Shown here piece after piece: positions 38,072-46,274 of a DNA stretch of 64,000 nt. Every line of letters starts with the position of its first letter. Within the stretch, counting starts at the first letter, position 1. Source of the DNA: Streptomyces sp. ICC1 (lineage in GTDB: Bacteria; Actinomycetota; Actinomycetes; Streptomycetales; Streptomycetaceae); contig NZ_CP030287.1 in the NCBI RefSeq assembly GCF_003287935.1, positions 8,217,350-8,281,349 on the forward strand, read 5' to 3'. Below the pieces are notes generated by a model, which was not told where the DNA came from, made no database searches, and was given only the letters and a program-made list of their open reading frames with translations. Position numbers and translations under genes: made by a program.

Positions 38072-38527
38072 ATGTCCGGACAGTTCGAGGCGAGCGTCGA
38101 GATCGACCGCCCCGCCGAAGAGGTCTTCGCGTACCTCGCGGACGGGCGCAACGACCCGGAGTTCAGTCCGCGAGTCCAGCGGATCACCCGGATACCGGAC
38201 GGCCCGACGGCCGTCGGCACGGTCTTCCGCAGCACCGTGAAGGACGCGGGGATGAAGACGGGCCGCGAGTTCGCCATCACCGTGCTCGACGCGCCGCGGC
38301 AGATCCGGTGGGCGGAGATGAGCAAGAACCTGGTCACCGCGGAAGGCGGCTACGACCTGGAGGAGCTCCCCGGCGGCCGCACCCGGGTCCGCATCTTCAA
38401 CACCCTCACGGGCCACGGGTTCGGCAGACTCCTGGTCGGCCTGGCCCTGAGCGCGGCGCGCAAGGACGCCCCCGGCTTCGGCCGCCGCATCAAGGCGGCG
38501 GTGGAGGCGTCCCCGCGCACGAGCTGA
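38072..38527 (+). CDS. SRPBCC (polyketide cyclase-like) protein
   Basis: A 151-residue START/SRPBCC-fold protein: FEASVEIDRPAEEVFAYLAD at the start, then NDPEFSPRVQRI, and a C-terminal helix GRLLVGLALSAARK. These proteins bind hydrophobic ligands; many Streptomyces copies have unknown roles. ATG 38072 has AGAGGAG upstream. It follows the TetR gene by 45 nt on the same strand and may be co-transcribed. Confidence 0.87.
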   Translation: MSGQFEASVEIDRPAEEVFAYLADGRNDPEFSPRVQRITRIPDGPTAVGTVFRSTVKDAGMKTGREFAITVLDAPRQIRWAEMSKNLVTAEGGYDLEELPGGRTRVRIFNTLTGHGFGRLLVGLALSAARKDAPGFGRRIKAAVEASPRTS

Positions 38528-38533
38528 AGGCAG

Positions 38534-38612
38534 GTCCGGTTCGGAACCGGCTCGGAACCGGATCAGAGCCGGATCAGAGCCGGATCAGAGCCGGATCAGA
38601 ACCGGTTCGGTC
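38534..38612. repeat. 12-bp tandem repeat between convergent genes
   Basis: GATCAGAGCCGG and near-copies repeat four times, flanked by the inverted pair CCGGTTCGGAACCGG and AACCGGTTCGG. It lies between the SRPBCC stop and the S33 peptidase stop and extends into the last codons of the latter, so it may serve as a bidirectional terminator. Confidence 0.75.
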
Positions 38613-40224
38613 CCGAGGGCGGGAACGGCAGCGGCTTCGGCGGCGCCGCGTCGGGTCCGGGCCGCAGGGGTGAAGTGCCGGGAACCGTCCGGCAGTTCAC
38701 GTCCTTGGCCGGCAGCTTGCCCGTGACCAGATAGGCGGTGACCGGCGCGGTGGCGCAGGAGTTGGGGTCCGCCAGGTACACACCGTGGCCCTCACCGCCC
38801 AGCGCCAGCACCATCCGCGACCCCCTCAGCGCCTCGTGCAGGCCCCGGCCGCTGACCAGCGGGGTCTGTGAGTCCCACTCGTTCTGCACGGTCAGCACGG
38901 CGGCCCGCTTCTTCATCGGCGTCGCCGGCTCGAGCGGCCGCTGCCAGAAGGCGCACGGCTTGATGTTCGAGGCGAAGTCCCCGTAGAGCGGGTACGCGGC
39001 CTTGTCGCGGACCGCGTCGCGCCGGTAGCGCTCGGGGTCGCGCGGCCAGGAGTCCGTGTCCCCGCACACCACGCTCCAGAAGACGGCGATGCCGTTGTCG
39101 GCGGCCGGCTCGGCCGTGGCGGGCTTGCCGGCGGCCGGCCGGGCGGGCGCGGCCTTCCCGGAGAGCGCCCGCTTCATGTCGAAGTCCGGGCCGAGGGCGC
39201 CCGACGCGCTGCCCGGCTTCCCCTCGGCGGCTTCCTTCAGCGCCGCCACCAGCGGTGTGGCCTCCGCGGGGTAGAAGAACAGCGCGCGCGCCGCCCGGAT
39301 GTCGTCGCCGCCGATCTTCTGCCCCTGGAAGTCGATCGGCTCCCGCTCGGCGCGCGCCACCAGGTCCCAGAAGGTCTTGGACACCGCTGCCGGGCTGTCG
39401 CCGAGGTGGTACTGGTCCGCGCGCTCCGCCGCCCACCGCGTCCACCGCTTGAAGGCCGGCTCGGCCTCCGTCGCCCACACCCGGATCATGTCGCGCCAGA
39501 TCAAGTCCGGGTCGACCCCGCTGTCGAGCACGAACCGGTCGGTGCGGTCCGGGAACAACTGCGTGTACACCGAGCCGAGGTAGGTCCCGTACGAGTACCC
39601 CAGGTAGGAGATCTTCCGCTCGCCCAGCACCGCGCGGATCGTGTCCATGTCGCGCGCGGTGTTGCGGGTGGTGATGTACGGGAGCACGGAGCCGGCCTTC
39701 TCCCGGCACTTGTCGGCGACGGTACGGGCCCACGCCACGTCGGAGGGGAAGGTCTCGGGCCGGTACGCCCGGTCGAAGTTCTGCTCGGCGTCGGTCAGTC
39801 CGCAGCTGACCGGGCTGCTGGCGCCGACCCCTCGCGGGTCGAAGCCGATCAGGTCGTACCGCTCGCCCACCTCGCGCGGCAGCGCCTCCCCGAGGCTCAG
39901 CGGGAGGTCGAGCCCGCTGCCGCCCGGCCCGCCCGGGTTCATCAGCAGGACCCCGTGCCGCTTCGCCGGATTGGTGCTGCGCACCCGGGATATGGCGAGG
40001 TCGATCGTGCGGCCCTCGGGGCGCCGGTAGTCGAGCGGCACCTTGAGGGTGGCGCATTCGTACGAGGCGGGCTGGTCGGCGCTGCACCGGTGCCAGGCGG
40101 GCTTTTGCCGCAGGTACTCGGCGTCGGCGGGCGCGGCGGAGGCCTGGGCGGCCGCGAGCAGCGGCACGGAGCTCGCGAGGAGCCCGGCGGCGGCCACGAG
40201 GGAAGCCAGTCGTTTCTTGCGCAC
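38596..40224 (-). CDS. Secreted S33 tripeptidyl aminopeptidase-like hydrolase
   Basis: A 542-residue exported alpha/beta hydrolase of the Streptomyces tripeptidyl-aminopeptidase (SlpD/Tap) group. Signal peptide: RKKRLASLVAAAGLLASSVPLLAAAQASA. Motifs are LMNPGGPGGSG (oxyanion), GFDPRGVG, the nucleophile elbow YLGYSYGTYLG, and the C-terminal domain with LTVQNEWDSQTP and GGEGHGVY for the catalytic Asp and His. It removes peptides or amino acids from peptide N-termini outside the cell. GTG 40224 fits the signal peptide, with AAAGGA upstream; ATG codons farther up lie in non-coding sequence. Length is normal. Confidence 0.92.
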   Translation of the reverse strand: MRKKRLASLVAAAGLLASSVPLLAAAQASAAPADAEYLRQKPAWHRCSADQPASYECATLKVPLDYRRPEGRTIDLAISRVRSTNPAKRHGVLLMNPGGPGGSGLDLPLSLGEALPREVGERYDLIGFDPRGVGASSPVSCGLTDAEQNFDRAYRPETFPSDVAWARTVADKCREKAGSVLPYITTRNTARDMDTIRAVLGERKISYLGYSYGTYLGSVYTQLFPDRTDRFVLDSGVDPDLIWRDMIRVWATEAEPAFKRWTRWAAERADQYHLGDSPAAVSKTFWDLVARAEREPIDFQGQKIGGDDIRAARALFFYPAEATPLVAALKEAAEGKPGSASGALGPDFDMKRALSGKAAPARPAAGKPATAEPAADNGIAVFWSVVCGDTDSWPRDPERYRRDAVRDKAAYPLYGDFASNIKPCAFWQRPLEPATPMKKRAAVLTVQNEWDSQTPLVSGRGLHEALRGSRMVLALGGEGHGVYLADPNSCATAPVTAYLVTGKLPAKDVNCRTVPGTSPLRPGPDAAPPKPLPFPPSGPNRF

Positions 40225-40578
40225 GGGGGCCGTTCCTTTCGGGAGGGCGGTTGTCGCTCCACCCTGGGGCACGCGGCGGCCCGGGCGAATCCCTCCGTGG
40301 TGTGGGTCGCCCTCGTTCTCGCGAATGACCGGAATTCCGGACAATCGGCCGACACGCCGGTGGTTTTGTCCCTCCGTCAGCCAGGGGAGGAGCCGTCACC
40401 GGGCAGTCGGGCGTGCGGCACCGTAGCAGCCATCCGAGGTGTTGCCCGGATGTTTGTCCAGTCGTGATGGGGCTTCAGGAAGGGGGTCCGGTCGGGCATT
40501 AGCGTCCCTTGGCACCCGGGGGTCCGGTGGAGCGGCGCGCGGCCGCTCCCGGGCCGCGCCGGGAGCAAAGGAGGCACA
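40225..40578. other. Divergent intergenic region
   Basis: This 354-bp gap holds the promoters of the S33 peptidase (minus) and the DUF4142 gene (plus). The middle is less GC-rich (around 40330-40380 and 40430-40470). I see no RNA gene, clear palindrome or convincing small ORF; AAAGGAGG at its right end is the ribosome-binding site of the DUF4142 gene. Confidence 0.5.
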
Positions 40579-41556
40579 GTGCTGTCGATCCGCCGGTCGA
40601 GCGTCGCAGGAATGTCGGTCGCCTCGCGCCACGTGATGGGGACGGGCATCGTCATCGGCGCCCTCGCCCTCACGCTGATCGCGCTGCTGATCCCGGTGCG
40701 GAGTTTCGGCGGGAGAGCCGTGGCGGCCGCCCCGGCCCCCGCCCTGGCCGCGGACGACGACGGAGCCGGGGTCATGAGCACCGGCTTCGGGCCGCTCACC
40801 CCGCAGGACCGCGACTTCGTCCGCAAGGTCCGCCTCGCCGGGCTGTGGGAGCTGCCCGCGGGCCGCCAGGCCCAGGAGCGGGGAACCCGCCAGTCCGTGC
40901 GGACGGCGGGGGAGCACCTCGTGGAGGGGCACGCCGAACTGGACCGGCGGGTCCTGGAGGTGGGCCAGGCCCTCGGAGTCGAGCTGCCCGACCGGCCGAG
41001 CCCCCAGCAGCAGGCCTGGCTCGACCAGTTGGACCGGGCCGGGGGAGCCACGTACGAGCGGCTGTTCATCCAGCTGCTGCGCCGGGCGCACGGAAAGGTG
41101 TTCACACTCGTCGCCCAAGTGCGGGCGCAGACCCGCAACTCCATGGTCCGAGAGCTCGCCACGGACGCCAACGCCACGGTCCTGGACCACATCTCGGTCC
41201 TAGAGGCCAGCGGGTTGGTGGACTTCGACGGCTTGGCGGACACGGTGCCCGCTCCCGGCTCCCCCGGCTCCCCGGCCCCGTCCCCCGCGACCAACCCGTC
41301 CGCGTCCGGTGACGTCGCGGGCGCCGCGGCCCGGACGGCCCCGGGCGCGATCTCCAGGCGCCCGTACCCTCCGATCCGCGCGGGCGGCTCCCGCCCGCCG
41401 GCCCGGACCGCCTCCGGGGGGTGGCCGACTGCCCGGCCGACCACCGCCGCCGGGGTACGGGGGCGGGGTGGGGCCCGGCCCGCCACGGAAACCTCGTCGA
41501 AGGGGCGGGCGGGCTCCAGCCCTGCCCGGGGCGTCGGCGGCGTCAGTGTTGTATAA
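40579..41556 (+). CDS. DUF4142 protein with long Pro/Ala tail
   Basis: A 325-residue protein with one N-terminal membrane/signal segment (GTGIVIGALALTLIALLIPV) and a ferritin-like helical DUF4142 domain at about 70-215 (TPQDRDFVRKVRLAGLWELP, GEHLVEGHAELDRRV). DUF4142 domains are exported four-helix bundles of unknown function. GTG 40579 has a perfect AAAGGAGG site. Beyond residue 220 the sequence is low-complexity, and the last 10 residues come from the adapter-like scar at 41531-41564, so the true C-terminus is unknown. Confidence 0.82.
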   Translation: MLSIRRSSVAGMSVASRHVMGTGIVIGALALTLIALLIPVRSFGGRAVAAAPAPALAADDDGAGVMSTGFGPLTPQDRDFVRKVRLAGLWELPAGRQAQERGTRQSVRTAGEHLVEGHAELDRRVLEVGQALGVELPDRPSPQQQAWLDQLDRAGGATYERLFIQLLRRAHGKVFTLVAQVRAQTRNSMVRELATDANATVLDHISVLEASGLVDFDGLADTVPAPGSPGSPAPSPATNPSASGDVAGAAARTAPGAISRRPYPPIRAGGSRPPARTASGGWPTARPTTAAGVRGRGGARPATETSSKGRAGSSPARGVGGVSVV

Positions 41557-41564
41557 GGGGGAGG
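41531..41564 (+). other. Probable Illumina Nextera adapter (assembly scar)
   Basis: GCGTCGGCGGCGTCAG at 41531-41546 matches the end of the Nextera read-1 overhang at 14 of 16 bases, and TGTATAAG from the Tn5 mosaic end follows after a 1-nt shift (TTGTATAAGGGGGAG). Genes on both sides end abruptly here. Confidence 0.75.
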
Positions 41565-41674
41565 GCCTTGACCGAACCCGCGGCCGAGACCCCGGCCGGG
41601 GCCGTGAGGTCGAGTGCCGCCTCCGGGTCCGGTAGGGGGAGGGCCGCCGGAGCGGTGGCGGTGGGGCGCTTCAT
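41543..41674 (-). pseudogene. First about 38 codons of an unidentified gene
   Basis: ATG 41674 is preceded by GGGAGG at 7 nt, so it is a genuine start. The product opens MKRPTATAPAALPLP and continues DPEAALDLTAPAGVS, then ends with LPLIQH, whose codons come from the adapter scar. The rest of the gene is lost at this join. No family can be assigned. Confidence 0.55.
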
Positions 41675-41803
41675 TCCGGGGCCTCCCTGGCGCGGTGACG
41701 CGTACGTCCGCTCGGTCCGTCCGGTCGAAACGGGGAGCAGGCCCCCGGTTCGTGGGGACTCTCGTTCAAACGGGGAAGGGGTCCCCGGTTATTTCACCCT
41801 CCC

Positions 41804-41821
41804 GTGTGACCTGGGTCACAC
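41804..41821. promoter_or_regulatory. Crp-like binding site upstream of the M6 protease
   Basis: GTGTGACCTGGGTCACAC is an 18-bp near-perfect palindrome (one mismatch) that contains TGTGA-N6-TCACA, the Crp consensus. It lies 127 bp before the M6 metalloprotease start. Two imperfect 24-bp direct repeats (AAACGGGGA...CCCCGGTT) about 40 bp apart lie just upstream. Confidence 0.65.
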
Positions 41822-41947
41822 CACAGCAGCCCCTCCGGTCCCGTTTGGCCTCTCCCGGCGCGCGGGCACGCCCGGGCCGTCGGAGGGTGATCGCACAGAG
41901 CGCAGTCCGGACCCGGCCGGCTGCCGCGGACCCGAAGGCCGATCTCC

Positions 41948-43228
41948 ATGCCGCAGACGCGCCACCGGATACGCAAGCCACGCCGCACCAGCGCCTACAT
42001 CGGCATCACCGCGCTGGCCCTCGGCGTCACGGCGACCGCGAGCGCGGGGATATCCAGCCGCGGCCATTCGGCGGCCGGCCCCAAGGCCGCGACCTCCGCC
42101 GAATCGATGCTCGCGCCCTGCCGGATCTCCGGAGCCATGGGCGTGCAGATGTCCGAGGGGCTGCCGACGCCTCCCGGGTACTCGCGCTCGACCGGCGAGG
42201 TCCGGGCGCTGAACCTGATGATCGACTTCCCCGACGCCAAGGGCGAGGGCACGGCGACCGACCGGCTGGCGGAGTTCTTCCCGCAGACCTCCGACTGGTT
42301 TCGCACCAGCTCCTACGGGCGGCTCAGCTACCGCGCCGAGGCGCCCATAAGGAACTGGCTGCGGATGCCGATGCCCTTCGCGGCGTACGGGATCGGGCGC
42401 GGCTCCCCGTACGAGCCCGGCTACCGCCAGCTCGTGGAACACATCGTCAAAACCGCCGACGCCGAGGTCGATTTCTCCCGGTATGACCTGATCAACATCC
42501 TGGTCACGCCGAACGCCGGGCCCTCCGCCCTCGACACGGTCCTGTCCGTCACCTTCTCCGGCAACCCCGAGGCCCCCGTGGCCGACGGCGTCCCGCTCGC
42601 CAACACGTCCTTCGTCTACAGCCGCCAGGACGACGGCTCCGGCTCCTACCGGGAGACCGGCTACCGCGTCCTGCCCCACGAGAACGGGCACGTGTTCGGC
42701 CTGCCCGACCTCTACACCGCCGACGGCGGGGGCACGGTCGGGCACTGGGACATCATGAGCGAGGACTGGGGCGCCAACAACGACCTGCTGGGCTGGCACA
42801 AGTGGAAGCTGGGCTGGCTCGACGGCTCCCAGATCAGCTGCGCCGGAAAGTCCGGCGTCAGCGACCACGTGCTGTCCCCGCTCGCCGTCGAGGGCGGCAC
42901 CAAGCTGGCCTTCATCCCGGTGTCGGAGAGCGCCGGGTACGCGGTGGAGGTGCGCACCCGGGCCGGGAACGACGAGGCCATCTGCAAGCCCGGGGTCCTC
43001 ATCTACAAGGTGGACTCCGAGGTGGACACCGGCCGCGGGCCCGTCACCGTCTCCGACAGCTCCCATGCGAGCGGAGGGTGCACCCGGCGGCCCAATGTGC
43101 ACGCGGAGCTCTCGGACGCGCCGTTCCGGCCGGGCGAGACCTTCACCGACGACAAGGCGGGCATCAGCGTCTCGGTCGTGGGCGAACTGCGCAACGGCAG
43201 CTACCAGGTGCGGGTCATCCGGCCGTGA
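41948..43228 (+). CDS. Secreted M6-family metalloprotease
   Basis: A 426-residue exported protease. The signal segment is AYIGITALALGVTATASAG. The zinc site is VLPHENGHVFGLPD (HExxH-x-x-G-x-x-D), followed by the HWDIMSEDWG methionine-turn-like region, as in immune-inhibitor-A/M6 enzymes. No C-terminal PKD or carbohydrate module follows. It should degrade extracellular protein. ATG 41948 gives a normal signal peptide. A Crp-like palindrome upstream suggests control by Crp, in keeping with secondary-phase secretion. Confidence 0.88.
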   Translation: MPQTRHRIRKPRRTSAYIGITALALGVTATASAGISSRGHSAAGPKAATSAESMLAPCRISGAMGVQMSEGLPTPPGYSRSTGEVRALNLMIDFPDAKGEGTATDRLAEFFPQTSDWFRTSSYGRLSYRAEAPIRNWLRMPMPFAAYGIGRGSPYEPGYRQLVEHIVKTADAEVDFSRYDLINILVTPNAGPSALDTVLSVTFSGNPEAPVADGVPLANTSFVYSRQDDGSGSYRETGYRVLPHENGHVFGLPDLYTADGGGTVGHWDIMSEDWGANNDLLGWHKWKLGWLDGSQISCAGKSGVSDHVLSPLAVEGGTKLAFIPVSESAGYAVEVRTRAGNDEAICKPGVLIYKVDSEVDTGRGPVTVSDSSHASGGCTRRPNVHAELSDAPFRPGETFTDDKAGISVSVVGELRNGSYQVRVIRP

Positions 43229-43263
43229 CCCGGCGCCCGCGCCCGGCGTCGGGCCCGGCGTCC

Positions 43264-43320
43264 GGCCCGGAGTCCGGCCCGGCGTCCCGCCCGGCGTCCC
43301 GCCCGGCGTCCCGCCCGCAG
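43264..43320. repeat. 13-14-bp tandem repeat after the M6 protease gene
   Basis: CGTCCCGCCCGG-type units repeat four to five times just downstream of the protease stop. It is intergenic and has no coding role. Confidence 0.65.
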
Positions 43321-43364
43321 CCCTTGGGCCCGGCCGAAGGGCCCGGGCCGGACCGGCCCTCGTG

Positions 43365-43394
43365 CCCGGCAGGCCGCCGCGGTGGCCTGCCGGG
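43365..43394. terminator. Hairpin, 11-bp stem
   Basis: CCCGGCAGGCC (43365-43375) pairs perfectly with GGCCTGCCGGG (43384-43394) across an 8-nt loop, in the gap between the M6 protease and the MDR dehydrogenase. It is a likely terminator for the protease transcript although no T-run follows. Confidence 0.6.
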
Positions 43395-43511
43395 AGCGCC
43401 GCGAGGTCGAGTCGCTCGGCCCGCCGGTTCGCGACCTCCGGCCCCCTGCCCGACCGGATCCGGGCGGCGATGGTTGAGTGGACCAGCCGTGTCACACCGT
43501 AGGGAGACCCC

Positions 43512-44393
43512 TTGAAGGCCTTCGCGCTGCGCCGGACCGGCGAGCCGCCCGCCGTGGCGGACCGGCCCGTTCCCGAACCCCGGGCGGGCGAAGTCCTCGT
43601 ACGCACCTCGGCCGCGCTCATCTGCGCCTGGGACGGGCACACCGCCGCCGGAGCGCCCACCGGGCTCGGCCACGAGGCCGTCGGCACCGTCGAGGCCATC
43701 GGCCCCGGAGTCTGCCCGTCCTACGTCGGCCGGCGCGTCGGGGTCGAGGGCCACGGGCGGCTCGCCGAGTTCTTCCGCGCCCCGGCGGCCGGAGCCGGGC
43801 TCGTGGCGCTCCCCGACAGCATCAGCGACCACCAGGCCCTGTACGCGGCCGGCTCGCTGCCCACCGGCTTCGCCGCCGCCGAGGAGTCCGGACCGCCCCC
43901 GGGCGGGAGCGTCGTGGTCTTCGGGCAGGGCGCCGTCGGGCTCGGCGCCACCATCGCGGCCGGGCGGCTGCGCGGTGCGCGCGTCATCGCCGTCGAGCCG
44001 GAGATGAAGCGGCAGCGCCTCGCCCTGCGGTTCGGGGCGGACGTGGTCATCGATCCGGCCTACGAGGACACCGCCGAGCGGATCCTGGAGCTGACCGGCG
44101 GCGCCGGCGCGGACCGGGCGATCATGGCGACGGCCTCGCCCGCCGCCGCGAGGGCGGCCCGCGAAGGGCTCTCCGGCGGCGGCCGGATCACCTACGCCCG
44201 CTGCCGGCCGCCGCAGAGCAGCGGCGCGCGGTTCGCGCGGGCCCTGCGGCTGATCGGCGAGGGGCTCGTGAACCCGACGGTGATCACGACCCACGAATTC
44301 CCCTTCCACCGTGTCGAGGAGGCCTTCGCCCGGCTCGTCGCCCGGGAGCCCGGCATGATCAAACCGGTCATCCTCTTCCCCCGCCCGAGCTGA
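43512..44393 (+). CDS. MDR-superfamily dehydrogenase lacking structural zinc
   Basis: A 293-residue medium-chain dehydrogenase. GHEAVGTVEAIGPGV and the cofactor loop VVVFGQGAVGLGATIAA identify the family. It is about 50 residues shorter than zinc ADHs: the four-cysteine structural-zinc loop is absent and the first catalytic ligand region reads ALICAWDGHTAA, so zinc catalysis may be reduced or altered. The start is TTG 43512 behind AGGGAG. Substrate unknown. It precedes RidA on the same strand by 88 nt. Confidence 0.82.
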   Translation: MKAFALRRTGEPPAVADRPVPEPRAGEVLVRTSAALICAWDGHTAAGAPTGLGHEAVGTVEAIGPGVCPSYVGRRVGVEGHGRLAEFFRAPAAGAGLVALPDSISDHQALYAAGSLPTGFAAAEESGPPPGGSVVVFGQGAVGLGATIAAGRLRGARVIAVEPEMKRQRLALRFGADVVIDPAYEDTAERILELTGGAGADRAIMATASPAAARAAREGLSGGGRITYARCRPPQSSGARFARALRLIGEGLVNPTVITTHEFPFHRVEEAFARLVAREPGMIKPVILFPRPS

Positions 44394-44481
44394 TCCGCGG
44401 CCTGATCCGCGCCCCCCAGCCACGACCCGACCCGCGACCCGATCCGCCGTCCGGAGCCCGCTCCGTGAAGGGACCCCCGTC

Positions 44482-44961
44482 ATGCCCAGCACCCCCGAAG
44501 AACGCCTCGCCGCCGCCGGACTGAAGCTCCCGCCGACCCCCTCGCCGGTCGCCGTCTACGTCCCGGCCGTCCAGAGCGGCCACTACGTGTACACCTCGGG
44601 CCAGCTCCCGATGGTCGACGGCTCCCTCCCGCTGACCGGCAAGGTCGGCGCCGAAGTCACCCCGGAGCAGGCCAAGGAGCTGGCGCGGCAGTGCGCGCTG
44701 AACGCGCTGGCCGCCGTCGCCTCCGTCTCCGGGGACCTGTCCGCCGTCAAGCGCGTGGTCAAGGTCGTCGGCTTCATCGCCAGCGATCCCCACTTCACCG
44801 GCCAGCCGGGCGTGCTCAACGGCGCCAGCGAGCTGCTGGGCACCGCCTTCGGCGACGCCGGCATCCACGCCCGCAGCGCCGTCGGCGTGTCCGTGCTGCC
44901 GTTGGACGCCCCCGTCGAGGTCGAGCTCGTCGTGGAACTGCACACCCCTATGGGCGTCTAG
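44482..44961 (+). CDS. RidA/YjgF-family enamine/imine deaminase
   Basis: A 159-residue RidA-like protein: YVYTSGQLPMVDG, QCALNALAAVASVSGDL, FGDAGIHARSAVGVSVLPLDAPVEVE. The Arg that anchors the substrate carboxylate (HARSAVG) is present. RidA hydrolyses reactive enamines from PLP enzymes. The TAG stop at 44959-44961 is formed by the CTAG that starts MITE-like copy B, so the last residues (HTPMGV) may differ from the ancestral end. Confidence 0.9.
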   Translation: MPSTPEERLAAAGLKLPPTPSPVAVYVPAVQSGHYVYTSGQLPMVDGSLPLTGKVGAEVTPEQAKELARQCALNALAAVASVSGDLSAVKRVVKVVGFIASDPHFTGQPGVLNGASELLGTAFGDAGIHARSAVGVSVLPLDAPVEVELVVELHTPMGV

Positions 44962-45122
44962 TGCTGTGGCCGGGAAGGTTTGCCGGGTCGCGGTGTCCGG
45001 TGCGGTGCATCGCAAGGCGGAGGACCACGCCTCGTACTGGACGTACCGGTGTGGTCCGACAACGCGGCGAGGTGCCGTGCCGGGCGCCGCGACCCGGTGA
45101 ACCTTTCCGGTCACAACACTAG
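44958..45122. mobile_element. MITE-like element, copy B (165 bp)
   Basis: Same ends as copy A: CTAGTGCTGTGGCCGGGAAG at the left and CTTTCCGGTCACAACACTAG at the right, bounded by CTAG on both sides. The interior shares GGTCGCGGTGTCCGGTGCGG and CTCGTACTGGACGTACCG with copy A but is otherwise different. A further partial left end (CTAGTGCTGTGGCCGG, 45119-45134) abuts it. It supplies the RidA stop codon and, from the other side, ends a minus-strand gene after about 16 codons. Confidence 0.8.
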
Positions 45123-45182
45123 TGCTGTGGCCGGCTCTTTCGTTTGACGGCTGTTGACGGTGGGATCGACGCGCCCGATCAC
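45111..45182 (-). pseudogene. Stub of the gene after xdhB (likely 2Fe-2S subunit), ended by the repeat
   Basis: GTG 45182 overlaps the FAD-subunit stop as GTGA, the usual coupling in such operons. The frame reads VIGRVDPTVNSRQTKE and then enters the repeat end (EPATALVL) and stops. The (2Fe-2S) and molybdopterin subunits that normally follow are absent. Identity is inferred from position only; the 16 residues are too few for a family match. Confidence 0.45.
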
Positions 45183-46075
45183 GCACCCCCGCGGGGCGAG
45201 CGGCCGCCGCGCGAGCCGCAGTACTGCTCCCACGTCCAGACGAGCTGGCGGCGGGCCATGACGGCGACCGCGTGGCGGCGGTACTTCGCCGTTCCGCGGA
45301 CGTCGTCGATCGGGTTCGTCGCCCCGGAGGCGAGGTCGCCGAACTGCTTGACGACCGACGGGGTGATGACCTCGCCGGACTCCCAGAAGCCGCCCTCTTC
45401 GAGCACGGCGTTCAAGAACTCCTCGGCGGTCTTCGCCCGGATCGGAGTGGGGGCCGCGGAGCCGATGCCGGTACGGACCGTGCGGGTCGCGGGGTGCAGG
45501 GCGAGGCCGAACGCGCAGACGGCGATGACCATCGCGTTGCGGGTGCCGACCTTCGAGTACTGCTGGGGGCCGTCCGCCTTCGTGATGTGGACGGCCCGGA
45601 TCAGCTCGTCCGGGGCGAGCGCGTTGCGCTTGACGCCCGTGTAGAACGCGTCGATCGGGATCAGGCGGGATCCGCGTACGGACTCCACCTCGACCGCGGC
45701 GCCCGCCGAGAGCAGCGCGGGGTGCGCATCACCGGCCGGCGAGGCGGTGCCGAGGTTGCCGCCGACGCTGCCCCGGTTGCGGATCTGCGGGGACGCGACC
45801 GTGTGCGAGGCGAGCGCGAGTCCCGGAAGCTCCGCGCGCAGGCTCTCCATGATCCGCGTGTACGGGACGCAGGCGCCCAGCCGGACCGCGTCCCCGCCGA
45901 CCTCCCACTCACGCAGCGCGGCGATGCGGTTGAGGTCCAGGAGCTGTTCGGGCCGGCGGTGGTCGAAGTTGATCTCGACCATCACGTCCGTGCCGCCCGC
46001 GATCGGGACGGCCGTGGGGTACTCGGCCTTCGCGGCGAGCGCCTCCTCCCAGCTGGCGGGGCGAAGGAAGTCCAT
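45179..46075 (-). CDS. FAD-binding subunit of a xanthine dehydrogenase-family enzyme
   Basis: A 298-residue CoxM/XdhB-type subunit. The FAD motifs PIAGGTDVMVEIN and the SPQIRNRGSVGGNLGTASPAGD block, with the C-terminal VRTGIGSAAPTPIRAKTAEE, are characteristic. It should pass electrons from the molybdenum centre to NAD in purine (xanthine) oxidation. ATG 46075 (MDFLRPASWEEAL) is chosen; ATG 46090 is an alternative 5 codons up. It is divergent from a PucR-type regulator, which fits purine catabolism. The other two subunits are missing downstream because a MITE-like element ends the operon. Confidence 0.87.
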   Translation of the reverse strand: MDFLRPASWEEALAAKAEYPTAVPIAGGTDVMVEINFDHRRPEQLLDLNRIAALREWEVGGDAVRLGACVPYTRIMESLRAELPGLALASHTVASPQIRNRGSVGGNLGTASPAGDAHPALLSAGAAVEVESVRGSRLIPIDAFYTGVKRNALAPDELIRAVHITKADGPQQYSKVGTRNAMVIAVCAFGLALHPATRTVRTGIGSAAPTPIRAKTAEEFLNAVLEEGGFWESGEVITPSVVKQFGDLASGATNPIDDVRGTAKYRRHAVAVMARRQLVWTWEQYCGSRGGRSPRGGA

Positions 46076-46274
46076 GTGGGGGGCTCTCATTCGTCGTACC
46101 TGTGGGGCAAGTGCGGCCCCCGGGGCGGGTGTTCGACAGTCACCGATCCCATGAACCATGGCGAGCGGACTCAAACCGATTTCCGTGGAATTACCCCAAC
46201 GTAAAGTCCTGACCTGCGGTTCTGTGGGATGTCGAACAGATCGGCCCGGTTGCGGCGCATGGCAGGGTGGAGCC

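Noticed and set aside
38534..38612. CRISPR or integron-type repeat
   Set aside because: Twelve-base contiguous units without spacers between convergent gene ends; better seen as a terminator-like simple repeat.
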